Assembly (NCBI RefSeq): GCF_006538725.1 | Contig: NZ_BJLQ01000004.1 | Coordinates: 94,581-158,580, forward strand | Source of the DNA: Cellulomonas gelida | GTDB taxonomy: Bacteria; Actinomycetota; Actinomycetes; Actinomycetales; Cellulomonadaceae | Length of the DNA stretch: 64,000 nt | Direction of reading: 5' to 3' | Shown here: piece by piece, positions 29,357 to 37,274 of the stretch | How the letters are laid out: every line of letters starts with the position of its first letter | Position numbering within the stretch: the stretch's first letter is position 1 | Position numbers and translations under genes: made by a program | The notes under the pieces: generated by a model | What the model was told of the DNA's origin: nothing | Databases searched by the model: none | Seen by the model: the letters and a program-made list of their open reading frames with translations, nothing else

Positions 29357-29985
29357 GACGCCGCCTCCGCGGACGCGAACGACGGCTCGTCGGGGGACGT
29401 CGCCCCGGCGCCGTCGCCCGCGGGCTCGTCGGCGACGCGCGTACGGTGCACGGGAGCGCGGTGCTCGAGCGACTCACGCAGCCGGGCCCGGGCGCGGTGG
29501 ATGCGGGAACGCACCGTGCCGATCTTCACGCCGAGCGTGACCGCGATCTCCTCGTACGAGAGCCCTTCGATGTCGCACAGGACCACCGCGGCGCGGTACT
29601 CGGGCGGAAGCGCGTCGAGCGCGTGCTGCACGTCGTGGTCGAGGTTGCCGTGCTCGAACGCGCGCTCGGGGGCAGCGAGCCCGTCGGTGCTCTCGTAGCG
29701 CTCGTCGTCGTCGCCCATCGCGTCCATGCGGATGCGCTGACGGCGGCGCGCCTGGTCGAGGAACAGGTTCGTCGTGATGCGGTGGAGCCAGCCCTCGAAG
29801 GTGCCGGGCGTGTACGTGTGCAGCGACCGGAACACGCGCACGAACGTCTCCTGCGTGAGGTCCTCGGCGTCGTGCTGGTTGCCGGTCAGCCGGTACGCGA
29901 GGCGGTAGACGCGCGCCGAGTGCTCGCGCACGATCTCCTCCCACGTCGGGGGCTGCCACCCCGCGGGTGCCTCGCTGCTGCGCAC
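29353..29985 (-). CDS. sigE: ECF RNA polymerase sigma factor, SigE-type
   Basis: The 210-residue sigma factor has region 2 ([17 protein letters not shown], then [17 protein letters not shown]) and region 4 ([39 protein letters not shown]). It would direct polymerase to GGAAC/CGTT promoters in envelope stress, and a promoter of that type lies upstream. The GTG at 29985 follows AGAGGGAGCGC; a GTG further upstream could lengthen the protein. It is first in sigE-anti-sigma-htrA. Its leader carries a tandem repeat and a long hairpin. Confidence 0.92.
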   Translation of the reverse strand: MRSSEAPAGWQPPTWEEIVREHSARVYRLAYRLTGNQHDAEDLTQETFVRVFRSLHTYTPGTFEGWLHRITTNLFLDQARRRQRIRMDAMGDDDERYESTDGLAAPERAFEHGNLDHDVQHALDALPPEYRAAVVLCDIEGLSYEEIAVTLGVKIGTVRSRIHRARARLRESLEHRAPVHRTRVADEPAGDGAGATSPDEPSFASAEAAS

Positions 29986-30123
29986 GCGCTCCCTCTTCGC
30001 TCGTCGGCCACGTCCGTCGCCTGGCACGGTCCCGGTCCCGGGACGTCCGACGCGGCGCGTCCGTCGTCGAGCCACGGACGCCTCGCGCCATTGTCCCAGG
30101 GCCACGACCTCGCCCGCGACCGC

Positions 30124-30176
30124 GGACCGCCGTGCGGGATCGACCGGACTGCTCGATCGACCGCACTGCTCGGTCC
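30124..30176 (-). other. Three-tier hairpin in the sigE leader
   Basis: GGACC (30124-30128) pairs with GGTCC (30172-30176), GTGCGG (30132-30137) with CCGCAC (30061+100 = 30161-30166), and GATCGA (30138-30143) with TCGATC (30153-30158), leaving a 9-nt loop. On the minus strand this lies downstream of the predicted sigE start site, so it would fold in the 5' UTR. Confidence 0.55.
30138..30171. repeat. Tandem 17-bp repeat in the sigE leader
   Basis: GATCGACCGGACTGCTC (30138-30154) is followed directly by GATCGACCGCACTGCTC (30155-30171), identical at 16 of 17 positions. It overlaps the hairpin and may have created it by duplication. Confidence 0.8.
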
Positions 30177-30190
30177 ACGATGCCAGGCAC

Positions 30191-30216
30191 AACGCGCTGC
30201 GTGCGCCGTTCGTTCC
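30191..30216 (-). promoter_or_regulatory. ECF sigma (SigE-type) promoter of sigE
   Basis: On the minus strand, GGAAC (30216-30212) is followed by 17 nt and CGTT (30194-30191), matching the SigE/SigH-type consensus GGAAC-N16/17-CGTT. The predicted start is near 30183, with a leader of about 200 nt. It suggests autoregulation. Confidence 0.6.
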
Positions 30217-30296
30217 GCCGACCTGTGACGATCGTGTGCACGTGCGCCTCGCGCGGCCCGTACGCGCGCCCGTCGGGCGGGACGAGGCTGCGGGAC

Positions 30297-30302
30297 TACG
30301 CT
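30297..30302 (+). promoter_or_regulatory. -10 box TACGCT of the O-methyltransferase
   Basis: TACGCT ends 11 nt before the GTG at 30314, implying a leader of only about 5 nt. Confidence 0.45.
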
Positions 30303-30313
30303 GGGGCGAGCCC

Positions 30314-31015
30314 GTGACCGCGGGCGTCCGTCCGCGCACGACGCGCGCCGCCGCCCCGGAGGCCATCATCTCCGCCGACAAGGCCAGCAGCTGGGTCTAC
30401 GCCGAGGAGTTCCTCGCCGAGGACGACGCGGTGCTCGCCGCGCGTGAGCGTGCCGCGCAGCTCGGCGCCGGCGCGGTCCCCCCGGGCACCGGTGCCGCCC
30501 TGTCCGTCCTCGCGGCGGCGTCGAGCGCACGCTCGGTCGTCGAGATCGGGACCGGCACGGGCGTCGCGTCGCTGTACCTGCTGCGCGGCATGCCCGCCGA
30601 CGGCGTGCTGACGACGATCGACGCCGAGGTCGAGCACCACCGCGCCGCGAAGGAGGCGTTCGCCGAGGCCGGGATCCGCTCCACGCGGACGCGCACGATC
30701 TCGGGCCGCCCGCTCGACGTCCTGCCGCGGCTCACGGATGCCGCCTACGACCTGGTCCTGCTCGGCCTGACGAGCACCGGCGGGGTCTTGGACGCGGCCC
30801 CCGAGTACCTCGCGCAGGCGATCCGCCTGCTACGCCCGAACGGCGTGCTCGTCGTCGACCACGCGCTCTGGCACGACCGCGTCGCCGACCCGGCGCGCCG
30901 GGACGAGGCGACGACCGCGGTCCGCGAGCTCGGCCGCTCGGTGCGCGGCGACGACCGGCTCCTGCCGGCGCTCCTGCCCGTCGGCGACGGCCTCCTGGTC
31001 GCGGTGCGACGCTGA
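30314..31015 (+). CDS. SAM-dependent O-methyltransferase (family 3 type)
   Basis: The 233-residue Rossmann-fold methyltransferase has the SAM motif [18 protein letters not shown] near residue 76, a motif II acidic stretch [11 protein letters not shown] and [14 protein letters not shown] (metal-site Asp region). It resembles caffeoyl-CoA O-methyltransferase-like enzymes; the homologous gene (Rv1220c) is also divergent from sigE in mycobacteria (recalled). The substrate is unknown. The start GTG 30314 is 11 nt after TACGCT. It converges on pepA. Confidence 0.9.
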   Translation: MTAGVRPRTTRAAAPEAIISADKASSWVYAEEFLAEDDAVLAARERAAQLGAGAVPPGTGAALSVLAAASSARSVVEIGTGTGVASLYLLRGMPADGVLTTIDAEVEHHRAAKEAFAEAGIRSTRTRTISGRPLDVLPRLTDAAYDLVLLGLTSTGGVLDAAPEYLAQAIRLLRPNGVLVVDHALWHDRVADPARRDEATTAVRELGRSVRGDDRLLPALLPVGDGLLVAVRR

Positions 31016-31062
31016 CCGATGCCCGGCCCGGGCACGGGCCGGACCAGCGACGGGACGGCCTT

Positions 31063-31090
31063 GCTCGGCCGATCAGCTGACCGGCCGAGC
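31063..31090. terminator. Hairpin between convergent O-methyltransferase and pepA
   Basis: GCTCGGCCG (31063-31071) pairs with CGGCCGAGC (31082-31090), extended by CCT/AGG across a bulged T. The loop is 10 nt. It lies 5 nt past the pepA stop on the minus strand. Confidence 0.55.
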
Positions 31091-31094
31091 AGGC

Positions 31095-32702
31095 TCAGCT
31101 GAGCTCGGTCAGGTAGCGCAGCAGCAGGCGTGCGCCGTACCCCGTCGCGCCCTCGGTGACCTCGTGCTTGTCGGCCGTGGCGCGCGCGGGACCCGCGATG
31201 TCGAGGTGCGCCCACGCGCGGTCTCCCACGAACCGGCGCAGGAACAGCGCCGCGGTGACGGACCCGGCGCCGATGTGCGTGTCCTGCGGGACGTGCCGCA
31301 GGTCGGCGACCGAGCTGTGCACGGCCTCGTCGTACTCGGGCACGAGCGGCATGCGCCACGCGAGCTCGCCCGAGTCCGTCCCCGCCCGCTCGAGCGCGGC
31401 GACGAGCGCCTCGTCGGTGCCGTACAGCGCGCTGTACTGCTTGCCGAGCCCGACGGTCGCGGCACCCGTGAGGGTCGCGACGTCGACCAGCACGTCGGGG
31501 TCGAGGGTCGCGTCGGCCCACGCGAGCGCATCGGCGAGCACGAGCCGACCCTCGGCGTCGGTGTTGGCGATCTCGACCGTCGTGCCGCCGTACATCGACA
31601 GGACGTCGCCCGGCCGGTACGACGCACCGCCGAAGTGGTTCTCGGCCAGCGGCAGCACCGCGGTGACCTTGTGCAGGACCCCGGCGTGCGCCGCGCCGAG
31701 CACGGTGGCGAGCGCCACGGCGGCACCGGTCATGTCCGTCTTCATCGGGACCATGGCCTCGCGCGGCTTGATCGACAGGCCGCCCGTGTCGTAGGTGATG
31801 CCCTTGCCGACGATGACGACGTGCCGCCCGGAGCCCGACCGGCCGCCGTACGTCGGCGGCGTCCAGGTCACGGTCACGAGCCGCGGCGGGGAGGCCGAGC
31901 CTGCACCGACCGCGAGGATGCCGCCGAAGCCGTCGGCCTCGAGCTCACGCGGGCCGCGCACGGTCACCGCGAAGCCCGGTCCCGTGGCGAGGCGGCGCGC
32001 CTGGTCGGCGATCCACTCGGGGTTCTTGGTGCTCGCGGGGGTCGAGGCGAGATCCCGCACGAGCCAGGTCGCGGTCGCCGCGGAGCGCGCGGCGTCCACC
32101 GCGGCGCCCACGCGCGTGCCGTCGCGCCCGAGCAGCACCAGGTCCGCCGCGGGCTTGGCGGGGGGCTTGCGCGCGGCGCTCGGCGGCACGTAGGCGGCGA
32201 GCAGGTAGCCCTCGACGAGGGCGCGCGCGGCACGAGCGGCCTGCGAGGCGCTGTGGCCCGCGTCGTCGCCGATCGTCGTGACCACGCGACGCAGTCCGCG
32301 CGAGGCACGCGCGAGCGCCGCACCGGCCCGGCGCAGGTCGGTGTCCGTGCTCGCGCCGATGCCGACGAGCACGATGCGCGGGGGAAGGCCCGCCCACGGC
32401 AGGCTCACGCCCGAGCCCGCAGGGCGCGGGAGCTGCACGACGAACGACTCGCCCGCCGCGCCGGTCAGGCCGGCCCGCTCCGCGAGCTCGGCGAGGTCGA
32501 TGCCGTACCGTGCCGCCGTCGAGGCGGCGCCGCGCCGCGGCTGCGGACCCTCGTCCTCGTCGCCCGCGACCGCGGGCGCGACGGGCACGGCGACGGCGTC
32601 GACGTCCGACTCCCCCAGCAGGGGGCTGTCGGCGACGACGCCGCCGATGAGTGTCACGGCCGGAGGGGTCCGGCCGATCGTCGGGGGACGACCGCCGGGC
32701 AC
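31095..32702 (-). CDS. pepA: Leucyl aminopeptidase (M17 family)
   Basis: The 535-residue two-metal aminopeptidase has the M17 core: VGKGITYDTGGLSIKP (metal Lys and Asp), MKTDMTGAA, the signature NTDAEGRLVLADAL, and LPLAENHFGG. The N-terminal 180 residues form the non-catalytic domain. It trims N-terminal residues from peptides in the cytosol. The start is uncertain: GTG 32702 lies 2 nt after the DUF3117 stop, while GTG 32657 would remove a 15-residue Pro/Arg-rich N-terminus. No clear ribosome site is seen for either. Confidence 0.93.
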   Translation of the reverse strand: MPGGRPPTIGRTPPAVTLIGGVVADSPLLGESDVDAVAVPVAPAVAGDEDEGPQPRRGAASTAARYGIDLAELAERAGLTGAAGESFVVQLPRPAGSGVSLPWAGLPPRIVLVGIGASTDTDLRRAGAALARASRGLRRVVTTIGDDAGHSASQAARAARALVEGYLLAAYVPPSAARKPPAKPAADLVLLGRDGTRVGAAVDAARSAATATWLVRDLASTPASTKNPEWIADQARRLATGPGFAVTVRGPRELEADGFGGILAVGAGSASPPRLVTVTWTPPTYGGRSGSGRHVVIVGKGITYDTGGLSIKPREAMVPMKTDMTGAAVALATVLGAAHAGVLHKVTAVLPLAENHFGGASYRPGDVLSMYGGTTVEIANTDAEGRLVLADALAWADATLDPDVLVDVATLTGAATVGLGKQYSALYGTDEALVAALERAGTDSGELAWRMPLVPEYDEAVHSSVADLRHVPQDTHIGAGSVTAALFLRRFVGDRAWAHLDIAGPARATADKHEVTEGATGYGARLLLRYLTELS

Positions 32703-32703
32703 G

Positions 32704-32871
32704 TCAGCCTGCGACGGAGGTCAGTGCCTCGCCGAGCTCAGCCGCCTCGGTCGCGTTCAGCTCGACCACGAGCCGTCCACCGCCCTCGAGCGGGACACGC
32801 ATCACGATGCCGCGCCCTTCCTTCGTCACCTCGAGCGGTCCGTCTCCGGTCCTCGGCTTCATCGCGGCCAT
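32704..32871 (-). CDS. DUF3117 protein
   Basis: The 55-residue protein starts MAAMKPRTGDGPLEVTKEGR and continues with VVELNATEAAELGEAL, the well-conserved DUF3117 of actinobacteria (Rv1211 in M. tuberculosis). The function is unknown; it is among the most conserved small proteins of the phylum. The ATG at 32871 is preceded by AAGGAG (32886-32881). It is immediately upstream of pepA and may be co-transcribed with it. Confidence 0.92.
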   Translation of the reverse strand: MAAMKPRTGDGPLEVTKEGRGIVMRVPLEGGGRLVVELNATEAAELGEALTSVAG

Positions 32872-32995
32872 GCGTGGCCTCTCCTTCGCCTCGTGCGTCC
32901 CGACCGGGTGGCGCCGTGGCGCGGTCAGCCGCAGCGCCTTCGCGCCGCTCGTGCCGCTCCACCTGCGCACCCGTGGTGCCGGATGTCCGTGGACC

Positions 32996-33001
32996 ATCCT
33001 A
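32996..33001 (-). promoter_or_regulatory. Candidate -10 box TAGGAT for DUF3117
   Basis: TAGGAT on the minus strand lies about 125 nt upstream of the DUF3117 start, just past the end of the GT-C gene. It implies a leader of about 118 nt. Confidence 0.4.
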
Positions 33002-33017
33002 GTTCACAGGTCGGACG

Positions 33018-34325
33018 TCACGGCGGCCACCCGCTCGTCAGACGCCAGAACCGCCACACCCAGATCACCTGGAGGGCGAGCATGAGCACGACGACCGCGA
33101 CGAACCACGCGCGCCGGGCGACCGGCGGCCGGCGCACCACGCTCGCGGTGATCGCACCCATCGGGAACGCGAGCACCAGGAACCGCGCGAGGCTGCTGCC
33201 GGGTTCGATCGCGGCCGCCAGGTAGAGCACGTACGCCGCGGGCCACGCGTGCAGCTCGGGACCGAGCCGCCACGCGGCGGGCACGACGAGGAGCGCGACG
33301 ACGAACGCGACCGCCGCCGCCAGCACCCACAGCCCGTCGTCACCGAACCAGTACTGCAGCACGTAGTCCCAGCCGCCGAACGGCGTGACCTCCCGCACCC
33401 CGCGCCACGCCTCCTGCGTGCGCAGGTACGCCTGCGGCACACCCGTGACCCACCCGCAGATCGCGGGCCACAGGAAGCCCGAGACGACCGCGACGACACC
33501 GAGCCCGCCGACCGCGACGACGTCCCGTGCCGGCAGCGGCTCGTCACCGCGCCGCCACGCGCGCCACCGGGCGAGCGCGTGCATGCCGACGACGAGCGCC
33601 ATCGGCAGGGCGACCGCGCGGGTCAGGCCCAGCAGCACCAGGACGCCCGCGGTCGCTACGTAGTGCCGGCGGACGAGCAGCAGCAGCGCGGCCGCGACCA
33701 GGAGCAGCGCGAGCGACTCGGTGTACGCGACCTGCAGCACGGGCGACGTCGGGAACACGCTCACGAGCACGACGGTCGCGAGCGGCAGCCCCGGCCACGC
33801 CGTGACGGCCCGGGGAGCGCCCGAGGCGACCGCGCGGTGGATCAGGAGCACCGCAGCCGCACCCAGCAGGAGGGACGTCGTCGGCGCGACGACCTCCCAG
33901 CTCAGCGTCGTGATGCCCATGAGGCCGCGCACGAGCATCGGGTACAGCGGGAAGAACGCCCACGCGCTCTGCTGGACGTAGCCGTTCGCGTCGACCGGGA
34001 GCTCGCTCGGGTACCCCTCCTCCGCGATGCGGTGATACCAGCCCGCATCCCAGAACAAGCCTGTCATCTGCGCGTACGACGGGTGCTCACCCGCCCACGG
34101 CGTCGCGCCCTGGTGCGCGGCCGAGTACAGGAGCATCAGCGCCGTGGCGCCGCGCGCGAGCGCGTACACCGCGAGCACCTGCACCCACCACGACCAGCCG
34201 CGCGGGTCCCACCACGGCCGTCGAGGACGGACGGCCGCCGGCTCGGGCGCCGGGTGGTCGGCCGCCGTGATCGGGGGCGTACCCGAGGTCGCGGCGGCCT
34301 CGTCGGGGCTCGACGTCCCGCTCAT
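33018..34325 (-). CDS. GT-C fold mannosyltransferase-like membrane protein (PIG-V type)
   Basis: The 435-residue polytopic protein has about ten helices and the conserved first-loop motif FWDAGWYHRIAEEGYP, in which acidic residues serve GT-C enzymes that use polyprenyl-phosphate sugars. It is similar to the PIG-V/GPI mannosyltransferase 2 group and should transfer mannose outside the membrane. The N-terminal 45 residues are disordered. It overlaps the FolP2-like gene by 4 nt, so its product is translated with that operon (LOG, FolP2, GT-C). Confidence 0.85.
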   Translation of the reverse strand: MSGTSSPDEAAATSGTPPITAADHPAPEPAAVRPRRPWWDPRGWSWWVQVLAVYALARGATALMLLYSAAHQGATPWAGEHPSYAQMTGLFWDAGWYHRIAEEGYPSELPVDANGYVQQSAWAFFPLYPMLVRGLMGITTLSWEVVAPTTSLLLGAAAVLLIHRAVASGAPRAVTAWPGLPLATVVLVSVFPTSPVLQVAYTESLALLLVAAALLLLVRRHYVATAGVLVLLGLTRAVALPMALVVGMHALARWRAWRRGDEPLPARDVVAVGGLGVVAVVSGFLWPAICGWVTGVPQAYLRTQEAWRGVREVTPFGGWDYVLQYWFGDDGLWVLAAAVAFVVALLVVPAAWRLGPELHAWPAAYVLYLAAAIEPGSSLARFLVLAFPMGAITASVVRRPPVARRAWFVAVVVLMLALQVIWVWRFWRLTSGWPP

Positions 34326-35287
34326 GCCAGACCTCGGACCACGCGCTCGGGGAGCCGCTCCGCGCGGATCGTCGCGACCATGTCGAGCGTGCGGCGCGTG
34401 GCGGCGACGTCGTGCGCGCGGAACACGCGCGCACCGAGCCAGGCGGCCACCGCGGTCGCCGCGAGCGTGCCCTCGAGGCGCTCCTCGGGCGGCAGGCCGA
34501 GGCTCTCACCGACGAAGTCCTTGCGGGAGAACGCCATGAGCACGGGGTACCCGAGTGCCACCAGCGCGGGCGTACGGCGCACGAGGTGCAGCGAGTGCCA
34601 CGTGTTCTTGCCGAAGTCGTGCGTCGGGTCGACGAGCACGCTCGCGGGGTCGATGCCGAGGTCGACCGCGCGACGGGCGGCCGCGGCCAGCGTCGCGACG
34701 ACGTCGTCGACGACCCCGTCGAGCGGGTCCTGCTCGTCGTCGGGACGCTCGTCGTCCGGATGCTCCCGGGGTGCGCGCTCGGCGGGCGACGACGGGTAGG
34801 TGACGCGGAAGGGGTCGGTGCGCGGGCGCGCACCCCCGGTGTGCGAGCAGACGACGCCGAGCCCGTGCTCGGCCGCGACCGCGACGAGCTCCGGGTCGTG
34901 CCCCGCCCACGTGTCGTTGACGAGGTCCGCACCCGCGAGCGCGGCGGCACGCGCGACCGACGAGCGCCAGGTGTCGACGCTGACCAGCAGGTCCGGGTGC
35001 CGGCGCCGCACGCGCTCGATCAGCGGCACGACCCGCGCGATCTCCTCGTCGGGCTCGACCCGCGGCCCCCGGCCGGCGCGCACGCCGCCGAGGTCGACGA
35101 TGTCGGCGCCCTCCTCCTCGGCGCGCGCCACGGCCGCGTCGGCGCCGGCCTCGTCGTACCGCGCGGGCGCGTAGAAGGAGTCGGGGGTGCGGTTGACGAC
35201 GGCCATCACGACCGGTCGGTCCAGCCCGAGCTCACGGTCGCGCAGGCGCACGACCGCCCCCGCGGCGGGCACGCCCGGCAGGTTCAC
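34322..35287 (-). CDS. Dihydropteroate synthase homologue, FolP2 type
   Basis: The 321-residue TIM-barrel protein resembles DHPS but with the changed motifs of the second actinobacterial paralogue (Rv1207): MAVVNRTPDSFY instead of NVTPDSFSDGG, DFGKNTWHS instead of GFGKT, and AFSRKDFVGE instead of GLSRKSMIG. SVDTW, VNDTW and FRAHDVAATR are kept. As I recall, the mycobacterial FolP2 has no DHPS activity, so folate synthesis should not be assumed. An acidic insert of about 25 residues (around 165-190) is unusual. GTG 35287 overlaps the LOG stop. Confidence 0.88.
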   Translation of the reverse strand: MNLPGVPAAGAVVRLRDRELGLDRPVVMAVVNRTPDSFYAPARYDEAGADAAVARAEEEGADIVDLGGVRAGRGPRVEPDEEIARVVPLIERVRRRHPDLLVSVDTWRSSVARAAALAGADLVNDTWAGHDPELVAVAAEHGLGVVCSHTGGARPRTDPFRVTYPSSPAERAPREHPDDERPDDEQDPLDGVVDDVVATLAAAARRAVDLGIDPASVLVDPTHDFGKNTWHSLHLVRRTPALVALGYPVLMAFSRKDFVGESLGLPPEERLEGTLAATAVAAWLGARVFRAHDVAATRRTLDMVATIRAERLPERVVRGLA

Positions 35288-36114
35288 GACGCGTCGCTGG
35301 AGGCCTGCGCCTCCTGCTGCGCCTGCGCGGCCTCGGCGACAGCCGCCTCCTCCTGCCGGCGCAGCTCCGCACCGCGCGTGACGACGATCTCGACCGCTTC
35401 CTCGGCGGTGTCGACCACCTGGAGGAGGTCCCGGTCGACCGGCGAGATCAGCCCGGCGGCGACGACCGGGCCTGAGATCCAGTCGAGCAACCCCTGCCAG
35501 TAGTCACGCCCGACGAGCACGATCGGGAACTCGATCACCTTGTGCGTCTGGACGAGCGTGAGGGCCTCGAACAGCTCGTCGAACGTGCCGAAGCCGCCCG
35601 GCAGCACGATGAAGCCCTCGGAGTACTTGACGAACATGGTCTTGCGCGCGAAGAAGTAGCGGAAGTTGACGCCCAGGTCGACCCAGTCGTTCATGCCCTG
35701 CTCGAACGGCAGCTCGATGCCGAGACCGATCGAGACGCCGCCCGCCTCCTTGGCGCCGCGGTTCGCGGCCTCCATGATCCCGGGGCCGCCGCCGGTGATG
35801 ACCGCGTACCCCGCCTCGACGAGCAGCCGCGCGACGTCGACCCCCAGCGCGTACGCGGGCTCGTGGGCCCGGGTGCGCGCCGAGCCGAACACGCTCACCG
35901 CGGGCCCGACCTCGGCCAGCGCGCCGAACCCCTCCACGAACTCCGACTGGATGCGCATGACGCGCCACGGGTCGTCGTGCAGCCAGCTCGCACCGCCCAC
36001 GGGGCGGCTCAGCAGCCGCTGGTCGGAGGTGCTCGTGGGGATCTGCTGCCCGCGCAGCAGCACGGGGCCCTTGCGGTAGCCGCGGCCCGGCTCCGGCTGT
36101 CCGTCGTCGCTCAT
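35284..36114 (-). CDS. LOG family protein (TIGR00730 Rossmann fold)
   Basis: The 276-residue protein has GGGPGIMEAANRGAKEAGG and the LOG active-site motif VLPGGFGTFDELFEAL. LOG proteins hydrolyse nucleoside 5'-monophosphates of modified bases (cytokinin-activating) or act as AMP/pyrimidine nucleosidases; the physiological role here is unknown. The N-terminus (YRKGPVLLRG) matches the long actinobacterial form next to folP2 (Rv1205). An Ala/Gln/Glu-rich tail follows. ATG 36114 is 6 nt after TAGGCT: a leaderless first gene of the operon. Confidence 0.9.
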   Translation of the reverse strand: MSDDGQPEPGRGYRKGPVLLRGQQIPTSTSDQRLLSRPVGGASWLHDDPWRVMRIQSEFVEGFGALAEVGPAVSVFGSARTRAHEPAYALGVDVARLLVEAGYAVITGGGPGIMEAANRGAKEAGGVSIGLGIELPFEQGMNDWVDLGVNFRYFFARKTMFVKYSEGFIVLPGGFGTFDELFEALTLVQTHKVIEFPIVLVGRDYWQGLLDWISGPVVAAGLISPVDRDLLQVVDTAEEAVEIVVTRGAELRRQEEAAVAEAAQAQQEAQASSDAS

Positions 36115-36120
36115 GGGGCG

Positions 36121-36126
36121 AGCCTA
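36121..36126 (-). promoter_or_regulatory. -10 box TAGGCT of the LOG-folP2-GT-C operon, leaderless
   Basis: TAGGCT on the minus strand is 6 nt before the ATG at 36114. It overlaps the stop codon region of dapE. Confidence 0.6.
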
Positions 36127-37203
36127 GGAGGTCAACCAGAGGCGCAGGGCGTCGAACGACGCCTGGAGCTGGTCGACGGGGCACCGCTCGTCGTCCTTGT
36201 GGGCGAGCAACGGGTCGCCGGGCCCGAAGTTCACGGCCGGGATGCCGAGCTCGGCGAACCGGGCGACGTCCGTCCAGCCGTACTTGGGCGCGGGTGCACC
36301 CCCGGTGACCGCGAGCACGGCGCGCGCGAACTCCTGGGCGGCGGGCGCGTCGAGGCCGGGCCGGGCGCCCGCGGCCACGTCGGTCACGACCACCTCGTAG
36401 CCCGCGAACACCTCGCGCACGTGCGCCTCGGCCTGATCGGGCGTGAGCGACGGCGCGAAGCGGTAGTTGACGGTGACGACGCACGAGGCCGGGATGACGT
36501 TCGTCGCCGAGCCGCCGCTGATGAGCACCGCGTTGAAGCTCTCGCGGTACACGAGCCCCTCGACCTCGACGGACCGCGGCTCGTACGCCTCGAGCCGGCG
36601 CAGCACCTCACCCGCGGCGTGCACCGCGTTGACGCCCACCCACGCGCGCGCCGAGTGCGCGGCCACACCGCTGAGCCGGACCTCCGCGCGCAGCGTCCCG
36701 TTGCAGCCGCCCTCGAGGCCGCCGTCGGACGGCTCGCCCAGGACCGCGAAGTCGCACTCGAGCCAGTCGGGGTGGTGGCGGACCAGACGCCCCAGGCCGT
36801 TGAGCTCGGACGCGACCTCCTCGTGGTCGTAGAACACCCACGTGACGTCGCGCGTGGGCTCGGGGACCTGCACCGCGAGCGCGAGCGCGACCGCGACCCC
36901 GCCCTTCATGTCGACGGTCCCGCGCCCCCACAGGTAGCCGTCCTGGAGGCGCGTGGGCAGGTTGTCCGCGACCGGCACCGTGTCGAGATGCCCTGCGACG
37001 ACGACGCGCGAGGCGCGGCCCAGGTGCGTCCGGGCGACGACCGCGTCGCCGTCGCGCAGGACCTCGAGGTGCGGCGCGGTCCGCAGCGCCTCCTCGACGA
37101 GGTCGGCGAGCGCACGCTCGTCGCCGGAGACCGAGGGGACGTCGCAGATGGCCCGCGTGAGGGCGACGAGGTCGCCGTGCGGGTCGAGGAGGGGATGCGT
37201 CAC
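36124..37203 (-). CDS. dapE: Succinyl-diaminopimelate desuccinylase
   Basis: The 359-residue M20 zinc hydrolase removes succinate from N-succinyl-LL-diaminopimelate in lysine and peptidoglycan synthesis. It has VVVAGHLDTVPVADN, the metal motif WGRGTVDMKGGVAVAL, DHEEVASE and FGPGDPLLAHKDDE. The GTG at 37203 is chosen rather than an upstream GTG at 37227 because a TAGGCT box (37216-37211) lies exactly 7 nt upstream and would itself be inside the longer reading. It is divergent from dapD, 71 bp away. Confidence 0.94.
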   Translation of the reverse strand: MTHPLLDPHGDLVALTRAICDVPSVSGDERALADLVEEALRTAPHLEVLRDGDAVVARTHLGRASRVVVAGHLDTVPVADNLPTRLQDGYLWGRGTVDMKGGVAVALALAVQVPEPTRDVTWVFYDHEEVASELNGLGRLVRHHPDWLECDFAVLGEPSDGGLEGGCNGTLRAEVRLSGVAAHSARAWVGVNAVHAAGEVLRRLEAYEPRSVEVEGLVYRESFNAVLISGGSATNVIPASCVVTVNYRFAPSLTPDQAEAHVREVFAGYEVVVTDVAAGARPGLDAPAAQEFARAVLAVTGGAPAPKYGWTDVARFAELGIPAVNFGPGDPLLAHKDDERCPVDQLQASFDALRLWLTS

Positions 37204-37210
37204 GCCCCCG

Positions 37211-37216
37211 AGCCTA
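37211..37216 (-). promoter_or_regulatory. -10 box TAGGCT of dapE, leaderless
   Basis: TAGGCT on the minus strand is 7 nt before GTG 37203. It faces the dapD box in a 71-bp divergent region. Confidence 0.65.
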
Positions 37217-37261
37217 GGCTGCGCCACGAGGGCTACCCACGGGTAACCGTCCAGGTCACCG

Positions 37262-37267
37262 TAGGCT
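37262..37267 (+). promoter_or_regulatory. -10 box TAGGCT of dapD, leaderless
   Basis: TAGGCT is 7 nt before ATG 37275. It is the same hexamer and spacing as the divergent dapE box. Confidence 0.65.
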
Positions 37268-37274
37268 GGTCCGC

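Larger units (their letters stand above)
29986..30313. other. Divergent intergenic region between sigE and the O-methyltransferase
   Basis: This 328-bp gap carries no gene that I can support. It holds the ECF-type sigE promoter, the sigE leader with its tandem repeat and hairpin, and the TACGCT box of the methyltransferase. Confidence 0.7.

Noticed and set aside
30222..30240. TGTGA half-site near the sigE promoter as a CRP site
   Set aside because: The second half reads TGTGC rather than TCACA.
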